This document shows positions 8,538 through 17,146 of a stretch of 64,000 nucleotides of DNA, piece by piece; positions within the stretch are counted from its first letter, which is position 1, and the number at the start of each line of letters is the position of its first letter. The position numbers and the translations under genes were made by a program. The notes beneath the pieces were generated by a model. The model was not told where the DNA came from, ran no database searches, and was given only the letters and a program-made list of their open reading frames with translations. The stretch is from Algibacter amylolyticus (GTDB lineage Bacteria > Bacteroidota > Bacteroidia > Flavobacteriales > Flavobacteriaceae): the NCBI RefSeq assembly GCF_014202225.1, contig NZ_JACHGE010000009.1, positions 124,001 to 188,000 of the forward strand, given 5' to 3'.

Positions 8538-8545
8538 TATATTTG
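8538..8545 (+). promoter_or_regulatory. -7 box of the RNA candidate
   Basis: TATATTTG is a perfect TAnnTTTG match in a gene-free gap, pointing to a transcript starting near 8550. The nearest TTG is at 8521, only 14 bases away, so the -33 element is weak. Confidence 0.5.
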
Positions 8546-8550
8546 AATAT

Positions 8551-8632
8551 CACTAATTTATTTTAGTGATAATTTTTCTTTTTCATAGCAATTTTTTTCC
8601 CATCCTTAATTTATTGAGGGTGGGTTTTGTTT
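8551..8632 (+). ncRNA. candidate small RNA of about 80 nt
   Basis: Predicted from structure only. A -7 box at 8538-8545 would start transcription near 8550. The first hairpin is ATCACTAA (8549-8556) pairing with TTAGTGAT (8563-8570). After a T-rich single-stranded stretch comes the terminator hairpin CCCATCCT (8599-8606) with AGGGTGGG (8617-8624), one G-T pair, followed by T-rich sequence. No reading frame fits between. A similar motif, TTATTTTGGTGATTAT, lies just upstream (about 8498-8513). I do not recognise an Rfam family. Confidence 0.4.
8599..8632 (+). terminator. orphan terminator hairpin
   Basis: CCCATCCT and AGGGTGGG arms around a 10-base loop, then TTTTGTTTTTT. No protein gene ends nearby on the plus strand; dnaJ already has its own terminator 160 bases upstream. 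It is best explained as the 3' end of a short transcript. Confidence 0.65.
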
Positions 8633-8829
8633 TTTAAGTAAAACATAGCTTTTAGAAGACTTTAAGTCCTGCTAAAAATGCTAAGTTGATATAATTCTGA
8701 ATTTAGTCACAGGCTTTTCATTAATTTATAAAGCTTGTATTATAATAATCATAATTATTAGTAAAAGCATCAAGCTTCTATTACAACATTTAATATATTT
8801 ACGGTCTTACAGTTAATTAAAAATTCAAG

Positions 8830-9756
8830 ATGAATAACTTACTTGAGGTCAATAATGTTTCTAAGTATTTTGGAGATTTTAAAGCTTTAAACGACGTTTC
8901 GGTATCCATACCTAAAGGAAGTATATTTGGTCTTTTAGGACCTAATGGCGCAGGAAAAACAACGCTAATCCGTATTGTAAATCAAATTACAATGCCAGAT
9001 TCTGGTTCGGTAATTTTAGATGGCGAAACGCTTTCTCAAAAGCATATTATGGATATAGGCTATTTACCAGAGGAACGTGGCTTATATAAATCTATGAAAG
9101 TAGGTGAACAGGCTATTTACCTTGCACAATTAAAAGGTTTAAGTAAGGCCGAAGCTAAAAAACGTTTAAAATATTGGTTTGAGCGTTTGGAAATTGGCGA
9201 TTGGTGGAACAAAAAAATTCAAGAGCTATCAAAAGGGATGGCGCAAAAAATACAATTTGTTGTTACGGTATTACACGAACCTAAACTTTTAATATTCGAT
9301 GAGCCATTTTCGGGTTTCGATCCTATAAATGCCAATTTAATTAAAGATGAAATTTTACGCTTACGCGAAAATGGAGCAACCGTAATATTTTCAACCCATA
9401 GAATGGAATCGGTAGAAGAGTTGTGCGATGATATTGCATTAATTCATAAATCGAATAAAATACTGGATGGTAAATTGGTTGATGTAAAACGACAATTTAA
9501 GATTAATACGTTTGAAGTTGGTATTCGATCAAACAACCAAATAGCATTAGAAAAAGAAATCTCCGAAAAGTTTAGTGTTTCAAAGGCTAATTTTAAAACC
9601 TTAGAAGATGAGCTTAAGTTAAATATAAAAATAAATCCGGACGAAAATCCAAATGATTTATTAAACTATTTAACTCAAAAAGGTGAGGTATCTCATTTTG
9701 TGGAGCTTATTCCTAGTGTAAACGATATATTTATTCAAGCTGTAAATAATAGTTAA
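8830..9756 (+). CDS. ABC transporter ATP-binding protein (NatA-like)
   Basis: ATPase subunit of an ABC-2 exporter. Walker A is GPNGAGKT near residue 37, the signature is LSKGMAQ near residue 136, and Walker B is LLIFDEP followed by the FSGFDP D-loop and the switch histidine in STHRMES. The C-terminal 80 residues form an accessory domain of the NatA type. At 308 residues the length is typical. It opens a six-gene operon; the permease starts 4 bases after its stop. The NatA/NatB family is linked to sodium export in Bacillus, but substrates of flavobacterial members are unknown. Confidence 0.88.
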   Translation: MNNLLEVNNVSKYFGDFKALNDVSVSIPKGSIFGLLGPNGAGKTTLIRIVNQITMPDSGSVILDGETLSQKHIMDIGYLPEERGLYKSMKVGEQAIYLAQLKGLSKAEAKKRLKYWFERLEIGDWWNKKIQELSKGMAQKIQFVVTVLHEPKLLIFDEPFSGFDPINANLIKDEILRLRENGATVIFSTHRMESVEELCDDIALIHKSNKILDGKLVDVKRQFKINTFEVGIRSNNQIALEKEISEKFSVSKANFKTLEDELKLNIKINPDENPNDLLNYLTQKGEVSHFVELIPSVNDIFIQAVNNS

Positions 9757-9760
9757 TAGT

Positions 9761-11074
9761 ATGAACCATTTACCACTTATTATAAAACGAGAATATTTAA
9801 CTAAGGTTAAAAACAAATCGTTTATTATTATGACGTTTTTGAGTCCGTTAATCTTTATTACGTTTATAGCTGTTGTTGCTTATTTAACGCAATTAAATAA
9901 CGATAAAGTAAAAGTTATTTCGGTTTTAGATGATTCAGGATTAGTGCGTCATGTGTTTAAAAGCACCGAACATACGTCTTATAATAATTTAGAAGGCATG
10001 TCGTTAAATGACGCTAAAGCTTTGGTGCAAGAATCAGAAGGCTACGGATTACTATATATATCTAAAGTTTCAGAAGGACCAATAAAGTCTAAAAATGTAA
10101 CGTTTTATTCAGAAGAGTCGCCATCAATTACTTTAATTTCAGCAATAGAAAATAAAATTCAAACGGAATTAACCCTTCAAAATAGAATAAATGAAGGTAT
10201 AGATGTAGAAAAGTTAGAAGCTTCAAAAGTTCAAATTGAAATAAATCAAGAAAGTTTTAAGGGTGAAAAAACATCGAAAGTAGATAGTGTTGTAAAATTA
10301 ATTTTTGGAGGTGCAGCTGGTTATTTGCTTTTTATGTTTATCATTATTTATGGTAACATGATAATGCGTAGTGTCATTGAGGAAAAAACGAGTAGAATTA
10401 TTGAAGTTATTATTTCTTCGGTAAAACCTGTACAACTTATGTTGGGTAAAATTATTGGAACCTCGTTAGCTGGTATATCGCAATTTGTAATCTGGATTAT
10501 TTTAGGCGGTGTTTTAATGACGGTGGCATCGTTTGTTTTAGGCGTAGACTTGGCACAAATGCAAACACCACAGCAGCAAATGGTGGAACAAGCCATGGCA
10601 ACTCCAGAGATTAATAGTGAAATTCAAAACATTGTTACGGCATTTTTTAACTTGCCTTTGCTTAACTTAATAACGGCATTTATTTTATTTTTTATTTGCG
10701 GTTATTTACTTTACAGTTCGTTGTATGCAGCTATTGGAGCAGCTGTCGATAATGAAACCGATACCCAACAATTTATGTTACCTATTTTAATGCCATTAGT
10801 TTTGGCTGTTTATATAGGTATATTTACGGTTATTGAAGATCCTCATGGCACAGTGTCTACAGTATTTTCATTTATACCATTTACATCGCCAGTGGTTATG
10901 CTTATGCGTATTCCTTTTGGCGTGCCCATTTGGCAACAAGTAGTATCTTTGATTATATTAATAGGTACATTTATGCTTACCGTTTGGTTTGCTGCAAAAA
11001 TTTATCGAGTAGGTATTTTAATGTATGGTAAAAAACCGAGTTATAAGGAATTGATTAAATGGATTAAGTATTAA
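9761..11074 (+). CDS. ABC-2 type permease (NatB-like)
   Basis: Membrane partner of the preceding ATPase, 437 residues. One membrane helix sits at about residues 22-43. A soluble extracytoplasmic domain follows (about residues 45-175), and then five or more helices, including the VIEEKTSRIIEVIISSVKP segment that is characteristic of ABC-2/NatB coupling helices. The gene is followed by the MscS gene after one base, so the three are co-transcribed. The architecture argues for an exporter; the substrate cannot be read from sequence. Confidence 0.87.
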   Translation: MNHLPLIIKREYLTKVKNKSFIIMTFLSPLIFITFIAVVAYLTQLNNDKVKVISVLDDSGLVRHVFKSTEHTSYNNLEGMSLNDAKALVQESEGYGLLYISKVSEGPIKSKNVTFYSEESPSITLISAIENKIQTELTLQNRINEGIDVEKLEASKVQIEINQESFKGEKTSKVDSVVKLIFGGAAGYLLFMFIIIYGNMIMRSVIEEKTSRIIEVIISSVKPVQLMLGKIIGTSLAGISQFVIWIILGGVLMTVASFVLGVDLAQMQTPQQQMVEQAMATPEINSEIQNIVTAFFNLPLLNLITAFILFFICGYLLYSSLYAAIGAAVDNETDTQQFMLPILMPLVLAVYIGIFTVIEDPHGTVSTVFSFIPFTSPVVMLMRIPFGVPIWQQVVSLIILIGTFMLTVWFAAKIYRVGILMYGKKPSYKELIKWIKY

Positions 11075-11075
11075 A

Positions 11076-11957
11076 ATGAATCAAAGTATAGGAAATTTAG
11101 AAGAAACTATTAAGGAAAGCTCAATTTGGGAGAATATTTCCGAGTTTTTAAATCTGCACTACGATTTTAGTAAAGATATAAGTATTTCCATTAGGGATGT
11201 TATCGTTATTATAACTGTTATTTTTATTACTACGGTATTACTTAAAGTTGTTTTAAAAATTATTACAAGAAATTTACCAAACGAAAATAAAGGAAAATTT
11301 AATGTGGTTTATGGCTATTTTAGGTGGTTAATATACCTTGTTATTTTATTAATTACGTTAAATAGTTTAGGTGTTAATGTTACGGCTGTTTTTGCGGCAT
11401 CGGCAGCGTTAATGATTGGTATTGGTTTGGCATTACAAACGCTGTTTCAAGATATTATTTCGGGAGTATTTATTCTTATAGACCAAACGGTTCATGTAGG
11501 CGATATTATTGAGTTAGAAGGCAAAATAGGTAGAGTTGAAGAAATTAAGTTAAGAACTACTAGGGCCACAACTATAGATAATAAAGTGCTTATTATTCCA
11601 AATCACTTATATTTAACAAATAGCTTGTACAACTGGACTCAAAACGGAACATCAACTCGAGAAAGCGTTACAGTTGGTGTAGCTTATGGAAGCGATGTGC
11701 AATTAGTTAAAAAGCTACTTTTAGAAGCCGCAAAAAAACAAAAAGATGTTCTTAAATTTCCAGAACCAACGGTGCTATTCACAAATTTTGGAGACAGTTC
11801 ATTAGACTTTAAAGTGGCCTTTACCATCGATGATAGTTTTAATGCGCGTATTCCGCAAAGTGAAATTCGATTTGAAATAGATAGATTATTCAGAAAACAC
11901 AATATAACCATACCATTTCCGCAAAGAGATGTTCATATTTTTAATCAAAAAGAGTAA
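11076..11957 (+). CDS. small-conductance mechanosensitive channel (MscS family)
   Basis: Homoheptameric turgor-release channel of the inner membrane. The N-terminal about 40 residues are cytoplasmic or amphipathic, then helices at about 38-60 and 75-95, and the pore helix with the glycine/alanine-rich ALMIGIGLALQTLFQDIISG near residue 111. The MscS beta domain follows with QTVHVGDIIEL and IPNHLYL, and the C-terminal alpha/beta domain is complete. At 293 residues it is a standard short MscS. Tight packing behind an exporter suggests a shared role in osmotic or ionic stress. Confidence 0.92.
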   Translation: MNQSIGNLEETIKESSIWENISEFLNLHYDFSKDISISIRDVIVIITVIFITTVLLKVVLKIITRNLPNENKGKFNVVYGYFRWLIYLVILLITLNSLGVNVTAVFAASAALMIGIGLALQTLFQDIISGVFILIDQTVHVGDIIELEGKIGRVEEIKLRTTRATTIDNKVLIIPNHLYLTNSLYNWTQNGTSTRESVTVGVAYGSDVQLVKKLLLEAAKKQKDVLKFPEPTVLFTNFGDSSLDFKVAFTIDDSFNARIPQSEIRFEIDRLFRKHNITIPFPQRDVHIFNQKE

Positions 11958-11972
11958 TACAAAATCAAGACC

Positions 11973-12872
11973 ATTACATTTAAAAATAGAATTAAAGTTG
12001 TTCTAAAATACCTGCTTATTTTAGGAGGTTTTGCATGTTTTCAATTCTCAAATGCGCAACTTACAGATTTAGCACGTTTGGAGTATTCCTTTATTCCACA
12101 AAGTAATTCTGAAGATCAATATACAAGATTAAGAGCGCTTGTAAATTACCCTATTAAAGTTAAGGAAGATAATTATTTAATAGTAGGCGCAGAGTATAAT
12201 CGTATTTTACTTAATTTAGAAGACGGTTATGATTTTGATGTTTCTAGCCTAAACAAAATTCACGTTATCGATTTAAATTTAGGTTATACCTTTAAATGGA
12301 ACGAAAGTTGGCGGTTTGGTGTAAAAGTTAATCCTCGAATAGCTTCTACGCTATCTCAACCCATAGGTTCTCAGGATTTATTTATTAATGGTGGTGCCTT
12401 TTTTATAAACGATAAAAGGAAAGACGAGAATTTAAAACGTCCGTATCGCTTAATTTTAGGGTTAACTTATAATGCTACCACGGGTCTCCCGTTTCCGTTG
12501 CCTTTTGTTAGTTATTTTAGAGAAATAAACGAAAACTGGAGTTATAATGCAGGTGTACCAAAGTCTAATTTAAAATACACGTTTAACGAACGCAACATCA
12601 TGCAAGTTTTTGTGGGGTTAGATGGATATTTGGCGCACCTTCAAGATGCTACTATTATAGATGGTAAAAAAACAGAGCATATATCATTATCTGTTGCTAT
12701 TGGAGGATTAGGGTACGAACATTGCTTTACAAAACATTTAGTAGCTTACATGTATACAGGTTATACTTTTAGGTTAAACAATGTATTACGTAATAAAGAT
12801 AGAGATGAAGTTTTTAAATTTAACACGTTAAATGCTTTTTATTTAAGAACAGGATTAAAATTTAAAATTTAA
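11973..12872 (+). CDS. outer-membrane-type beta protein with non-standard start (DUF6268-like)
   Basis: The frame is open from 11958, right after the MscS stop, and encodes a convincing signal peptide (KNRIKVVLKYLLILGGFACF, then QFSNAQ) followed by mature protein rich in alternating beta strands with aromatic ends. No ATG, GTG or TTG occurs in frame until TTG at 12078, which would remove the whole signal. I place the start at ATT 11973; ATC 11964 or CTG 12012 are alternatives. The mature part resembles the DUF6268 outer-membrane family, a tentative assignment. Two bases separate it from the response-regulator gene. A sequencing error or lost start codon could also explain the gap. Confidence 0.65.
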   Translation: MTFKNRIKVVLKYLLILGGFACFQFSNAQLTDLARLEYSFIPQSNSEDQYTRLRALVNYPIKVKEDNYLIVGAEYNRILLNLEDGYDFDVSSLNKIHVIDLNLGYTFKWNESWRFGVKVNPRIASTLSQPIGSQDLFINGGAFFINDKRKDENLKRPYRLILGLTYNATTGLPFPLPFVSYFREINENWSYNAGVPKSNLKYTFNERNIMQVFVGLDGYLAHLQDATIIDGKKTEHISLSVAIGGLGYEHCFTKHLVAYMYTGYTFRLNNVLRNKDRDEVFKFNTLNAFYLRTGLKFKI

Positions 12873-12874
12873 GT

Positions 12875-14038
12875 ATGTCAAAAATTTTAGTAATTGAAGA
12901 TGAAGCAGCAATTAGACGCGTGCTTGTAAAAATTCTTTCAGAAGAAAACGAAGCCTATAAAGTAGATGAAGCAGAAGATGGTTTGGCAGGTATTGAAAAA
13001 ATAAAAGACGAAGATTTCGACTTAATACTTTGCGATATTAAAATGCCAAAAATGGATGGTGTCGAGGTGCTAGAGGCTGTTAAAAAAATAAAGCCAGAAA
13101 TTCCAATAGTTATGATTTCTGGTCATGGCGATTTAGATACAGCAGTAAATACAATGCGTTTAGGAGCTTTTGATTATATATCGAAACCGCCAGATTTAAA
13201 CCGTTTATTAAATACCGTACGCAATGCTTTAGATAGAAAAGAATTGGTTGTCGAGAACAAAATTCTTAAAAAGAAGGTTAGCAAAAAATATGAGATGATT
13301 GGCGAAAGCGATGCCATATCTCAAATAAAAGATATTATTGATAAGGTTGCTCCAACCGATGCGCGTGTGTTAATTACTGGACCTAACGGAACAGGAAAAG
13401 AATTAGTAGCACATTGGTTACACGAAAAGAGTACACGCTCTAAAGGGAGTTTAATAGAAGTTAACTGTGCAGCCATACCAAGCGAGTTAATTGAAAGCGA
13501 ATTGTTTGGTCATGTAAAAGGCGCGTTTACAAGTGCAAATAAAGACCGTGCAGGAAAATTTGAAGCCGCTAATGGTGGTACTATTTTTCTAGACGAAATT
13601 GGCGATATGAGCCTTTCTGCCCAAGCCAAAGTATTACGTGCATTGCAAGAAAGTAGAGTGCAACGTGTAGGTAGCGATAAAGATATTAAAGTTGATGTTC
13701 GTGTAGTAGCAGCAACCAACAAAAATTTAAAAAAGGAGATAGAAGAAGGTAGGTTTCGAGAAGATTTATACCACAGACTAGCCGTAATTTTGGTTAAAGT
13801 TCCTGCCTTAAACGATAGGCGAGAGGATATTCCGTTATTAGTAGAGCATTTTTCAAACAAAATAGCTAGCGAGCAAGGAACAGCCAAAAAAGGCTTTTCA
13901 GATAAAGCTATAAAACTGCTTCAAGAGTACGATTGGACCGGAAATATTAGAGAACTTCGTAACGTAATAGAGCGTTTAATTATCCTTGGTGGTAGCGAGG
14001 TAAGCGAACAAGATGTAAAGCTATTTGCATCAAAATAA
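12875..14038 (+). CDS. sigma-54-dependent response regulator without DNA-binding domain
   Basis: NtrC-type regulator of 387 residues. The receiver domain (1-120) has the acidic pair near residue 9 and the phospho-acceptor Asp54 in LCDIKMPKMDG. The AAA+ domain has Walker A GPNGTGKE near residue 169, the sigma-54 contact loop GAFTSA near residue 216, Walker B GGTIFLDEIGD and the arginine fingers region. The protein ends at EQDVKLFASK right after the AAA+ lid, so the C-terminal Fis helix-turn-helix is absent. I recall the same short form in other flavobacteria. It may act from solution. No partner kinase is in the window. The stop precedes ppk2 by 18 bases. Confidence 0.9.
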   Translation: MSKILVIEDEAAIRRVLVKILSEENEAYKVDEAEDGLAGIEKIKDEDFDLILCDIKMPKMDGVEVLEAVKKIKPEIPIVMISGHGDLDTAVNTMRLGAFDYISKPPDLNRLLNTVRNALDRKELVVENKILKKKVSKKYEMIGESDAISQIKDIIDKVAPTDARVLITGPNGTGKELVAHWLHEKSTRSKGSLIEVNCAAIPSELIESELFGHVKGAFTSANKDRAGKFEAANGGTIFLDEIGDMSLSAQAKVLRALQESRVQRVGSDKDIKVDVRVVAATNKNLKKEIEEGRFREDLYHRLAVILVKVPALNDRREDIPLLVEHFSNKIASEQGTAKKGFSDKAIKLLQEYDWTGNIRELRNVIERLIILGGSEVSEQDVKLFASK

Positions 14039-14056
14039 ATTTAAAATAAAAGACAC

Positions 14057-14914
14057 ATGCAAGTAGATAATTATAAAGTAACATCAGCCATTAGTCTTAA
14101 AAAATCGGTAACAAAAGTTGTTGTAGACGATGCCGAAAAGGAACTTAAAAAAGTTCGTAAAAAACTAGGTAAACTTCAAGACACCCTTTATGCACACGGT
14201 AAATATGCTGTTTTAGTGTGTATTCAAGGTATGGACACCGCCGGAAAAGACAGTTTAATTCGCGAAGTCTTTAAAGATTTTAATGCACGGGGAGTGGTGG
14301 TTCATAGTTTTAAAGTGCCAACCCCGTTGGAGTTAAAACACGATTTTTTATGGCGCCATTACATCGCACTTCCGGCACGCGGTAAGTTTGGCGTTTTTAA
14401 CAGAACGCATTACGAAAATGTGCTGGTAACACGTGTACATCCAGAGTATGTAATGGGCGAAAATATTCCGGGTATAAACACCGTAAACGATGTAAACGAT
14501 GCCTTTTGGGATAAGCGTTTCGAGCAAATAAATAACTTCGAGAAGCACATTGCCCAAAACGGAACCATAATTTTTAAATTCTTTTTAAACCTATCAAAGG
14601 ACGAACAGAAAAATAGACTTCTACGTCGCCTTAATAAGAAAGAAAAAAACTGGAAATTCTCGGCAGGCGATTTAAAAGAACGCAAATTATGGGACGAGTA
14701 TCAAACCTATTATGAAGAGGCTATAAACAGAACTTCTAAACCGCACGCACCTTGGTTTACTGTGCCAGCAGACGATAAGCCATCGGCACGATTCATAATG
14801 GCAAAAATCATGTACGACACCTTAAGCACATACACCGATATTAAAGAGCCAGAATTAGACGATAAGGTTAAAGCCAACATCGAAATGTACAAGCAAGAGC
14901 TAAGTAACGAGTAG
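14057..14914 (+). CDS. ppk2: polyphosphate kinase 2 (PPK2 family)
   Basis: Polyphosphate:nucleotide phosphotransferase that moves phosphate between polyphosphate and nucleoside mono- or diphosphates. The P-loop is GMDTAGKDS near residue 58, followed by RGVVVHSFKVPTPLE and the FNRTHYENVLVTRVHPE stretch, all typical of single-domain PPK2. The lid-module arginines appear in RLLRRLNKKEKNWKFS. At 285 residues it is a one-domain enzyme; AMP- versus ADP-specific class cannot be decided here. It is the last gene of the six-gene operon. No clear terminator follows (only a 4-base GCGT/ACGC stem). Confidence 0.92.
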   Translation: MQVDNYKVTSAISLKKSVTKVVVDDAEKELKKVRKKLGKLQDTLYAHGKYAVLVCIQGMDTAGKDSLIREVFKDFNARGVVVHSFKVPTPLELKHDFLWRHYIALPARGKFGVFNRTHYENVLVTRVHPEYVMGENIPGINTVNDVNDAFWDKRFEQINNFEKHIAQNGTIIFKFFLNLSKDEQKNRLLRRLNKKEKNWKFSAGDLKERKLWDEYQTYYEEAINRTSKPHAPWFTVPADDKPSARFIMAKIMYDTLSTYTDIKEPELDDKVKANIEMYKQELSNE

Positions 14915-15159
14915 GTTTTGGGCGTTTTAACACGCTTTCACTACTCAATCTTTTTTGTGTATTTAGTTTTTTCGTAGCATTAAAAATAGGTCTTTTATTT
15001 AAATATTTACCTCATTTATAAGGTTTTGGCAAACACAAAAAAGGATTTCAAACATGCCGTTCAATCGTTAACTCACTTGCCCCATGCTATTAACACAAAT
15101 TTATGGTTCTGTGTAATACTTGATTTTAAGGAAATAGTATCTTTAAAAAAAATAACACC

Positions 15160-16563
15160 ATGAAACGAATACTTCTAATTTTAATAGGAATTAGTACTTC
15201 AATTGGCTATTCTCAAACCGATGCCGAGGTTTTAAGGTCTATATATACACAATCCTTAACAAACGGAAAAAGTTACGATTGGTTAAACCATTTATCCAAT
15301 CAAATTGGTAGCCGGTTATCGGGTTCTCTGGGTGCAGAACGCGCTGTAGCTTATACCAAAGAGGAGTTAGAAGCCTTAGGATTAGATAAGGTGTGGTTAC
15401 AACCCGTAATGGTTCCAAAATGGGTGCGTGGTGCAAAAGAATTTGCCTTTATAGAAACCGAACCAGGTAAAACCACTAACGTTAATATCTGTGCCCTTGG
15501 TGGCTCTGTAGCAACCCCAGCTTTAGGATTAAAAGCCCAAGTGGTAGAGGTGCATAACTTTCAAGAATTAGAAGCTCTAGGTACTGAAGGCGTACAAGGT
15601 AAAATAGTATTTTATAATCGCCCCATGCAAGCCGATTTAATTCAAACTTTCGATGCTTACGGTGGTTGTGTTAACCAGCGTTACCAAGGCGCAGTAGAAG
15701 CTATAAAATATGGTGCTGTTGGTGTTATTGTGCGATCTATGAATTTACGAATGGACGATTTACCGCATACAGGAAGTATGACCTATAATAATGTACCGGT
15801 CGATAAACGAATTCCGTCGGCAGCCATTAGTACAAACGATGCAGAGTTATTAAGTACCATGTTAACCCTCGATAAATCTATTCAATTTTATTTCAAACAA
15901 AATTGTAAGCAACTTAAAGATGTACAATCGCATAACGTAATAGGCGAAATTACAGGAAGCGAATTCCCAGACGAATATATTATTGTTGGCGGCCATTTAG
16001 ATTCTTGGGATTTAGGTGATGGCTCTCACGATGATGGTGCAGGCGTAGTGCAATCTATGGATGTTTTACGCTTGTTAAAAGCATCTGGAATTAAGCCAAA
16101 ACGCAGTATTCGTGTGGTATTATTTATGAACGAGGAAAACGGATTACGCGGTGGTAATAAATATGCCGAGGTTGCCAAACAGAAAAACGAGAATCATATT
16201 TTTGCTCTGGAAAGTGATGCGGGAGGCTTTACACCTCGAGGTTTTAGTTTCGATTGTAGCGATGCTGCTTTTAGTCAAGTATTAAGCTGGCAACAACTGT
16301 TTAAGCCTTATCTTATTCATTATTTTGAAAAAGGAGGTAGCGGAGCAGATGTTGGTCCTTTAAAAACAGAATCTAATGTTTTGGCTGGTTTACGTCCAGA
16401 TTCTCAGCGTTATTTCGATCATCACCATGCTAGTAACGATACTTTCGATGCTATAAATAAACGCGAACTTGAACTAGGCGCTGCAACAATGACATCTTTA
16501 GTGTATTTATTCGATAAGTATGGCGTAAACCCTATTTCTAATAACACATCAATAAAAAACTAA
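15160..16563 (+). CDS. secreted M28-family zinc aminopeptidase
   Basis: Signal peptide at residues 1-18 (ending GYSQ), then a protease-associated insert (about 120-250) and the M28 catalytic domain. Zinc ligands are visible: GGHLDSWD near residue 278, DDGAG near residue 289, NEENG near residue 324, ESDAGG near residue 352 and DHHHASNDTFD near residue 433. At 467 residues it resembles carboxypeptidase Q-like enzymes. It likely cleaves peptides in the periplasm or outside the cell. A TATCTTTA -7-like box lies at 15138-15145. The DinB-like gene follows 25 bases later and is probably co-transcribed. Confidence 0.9.
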   Translation: MKRILLILIGISTSIGYSQTDAEVLRSIYTQSLTNGKSYDWLNHLSNQIGSRLSGSLGAERAVAYTKEELEALGLDKVWLQPVMVPKWVRGAKEFAFIETEPGKTTNVNICALGGSVATPALGLKAQVVEVHNFQELEALGTEGVQGKIVFYNRPMQADLIQTFDAYGGCVNQRYQGAVEAIKYGAVGVIVRSMNLRMDDLPHTGSMTYNNVPVDKRIPSAAISTNDAELLSTMLTLDKSIQFYFKQNCKQLKDVQSHNVIGEITGSEFPDEYIIVGGHLDSWDLGDGSHDDGAGVVQSMDVLRLLKASGIKPKRSIRVVLFMNEENGLRGGNKYAEVAKQKNENHIFALESDAGGFTPRGFSFDCSDAAFSQVLSWQQLFKPYLIHYFEKGGSGADVGPLKTESNVLAGLRPDSQRYFDHHHASNDTFDAINKRELELGAATMTSLVYLFDKYGVNPISNNTSIKN

Positions 16564-16588
16564 TGCTTTTCAGGTAAAGTTTAGGTTT

Positions 16589-17143
16589 ATGAGAACATCA
16601 CTTTTAATACTCAACTTACTTTTTACCACGGTTTTTATGGCGCAAATAGAAGAGGAACTACCTTTTTATGAAATTCCAGATAACCCGGAAACATATACAG
16701 CAGGAACCGTAGCAGCAAGAACAATTGATGGCTTAGGCTTTCGTTTTTATTGGGCTACCCAAGGTTTAAGAAACGAAGATTTAAGCCATAAAACTTGTGC
16801 ATCTGGAAGAACTTCTGCCGAAACTATTGCGCATATTTATGCGCTTTCAAAATTTATTAGAAATAGCATCTTAGTAGATAATAAGGACGAAAATAGGACC
16901 GAGTTAAGTTTTAAAGACCAGCGTAAACAAACCTTACTAAATTTAAAACTAGTATCCGATGTGTTACGCGATACCAAAACACCATACAATCTTGAAAGCT
17001 CCGAGATTCCTTTCTGGAATATCATAAATGGCCCAATAGAAGATGCGTTGTGGCATTGCGGACAAATTGTTATGTTACGTCGCGCTTCAGGAAATCCTTT
17101 TAGCTCTGATGTAAATCTATTTAAAGGTTCATTAAAAAAGTAA
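16589..17143 (+). CDS. secreted DinB-like four-helix protein
   Basis: 184 residues with a signal peptide (about 1-18, ending VFMAQ). The remainder is helical and carries the DinB/YfiT-type histidines: SAETIAHIYALS near residue 82 and DALWHCGQIVMLRRASGNPF near residue 153, the usual His-containing helix plus the QIxxLRR end. DinB-superfamily members are metal-binding, often thiol transferases; a secreted form is uncommon. Its function is unknown. It follows the M28 peptidase gene and converges on the APC permease gene with a 3-base gap. Confidence 0.65.
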   Translation: MRTSLLILNLLFTTVFMAQIEEELPFYEIPDNPETYTAGTVAARTIDGLGFRFYWATQGLRNEDLSHKTCASGRTSAETIAHIYALSKFIRNSILVDNKDENRTELSFKDQRKQTLLNLKLVSDVLRDTKTPYNLESSEIPFWNIINGPIEDALWHCGQIVMLRRASGNPFSSDVNLFKGSLKK

Positions 17144-17146
17144 TAT

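Larger units (their letters stand above)
8391..8829. other. gene-free gap between dnaJ and the ABC exporter operon
   Basis: This stretch has no credible protein gene. It holds the dnaJ terminator, then a -7 box, an 8-base inverted repeat and a second terminator hairpin (the RNA candidate below), then about 200 bases of AT-rich DNA leading to the exporter operon. The latter contains TATATTTA near 8794, a weak -7-like match. Confidence 0.6.

Noticed and set aside
12875-14038. Frameshifted NtrC regulator missing its DNA-binding end.
   Set aside because: The protein ends cleanly after the AAA+ lid and the next gene starts 18 bases on; I recall the same short form in other flavobacteria.
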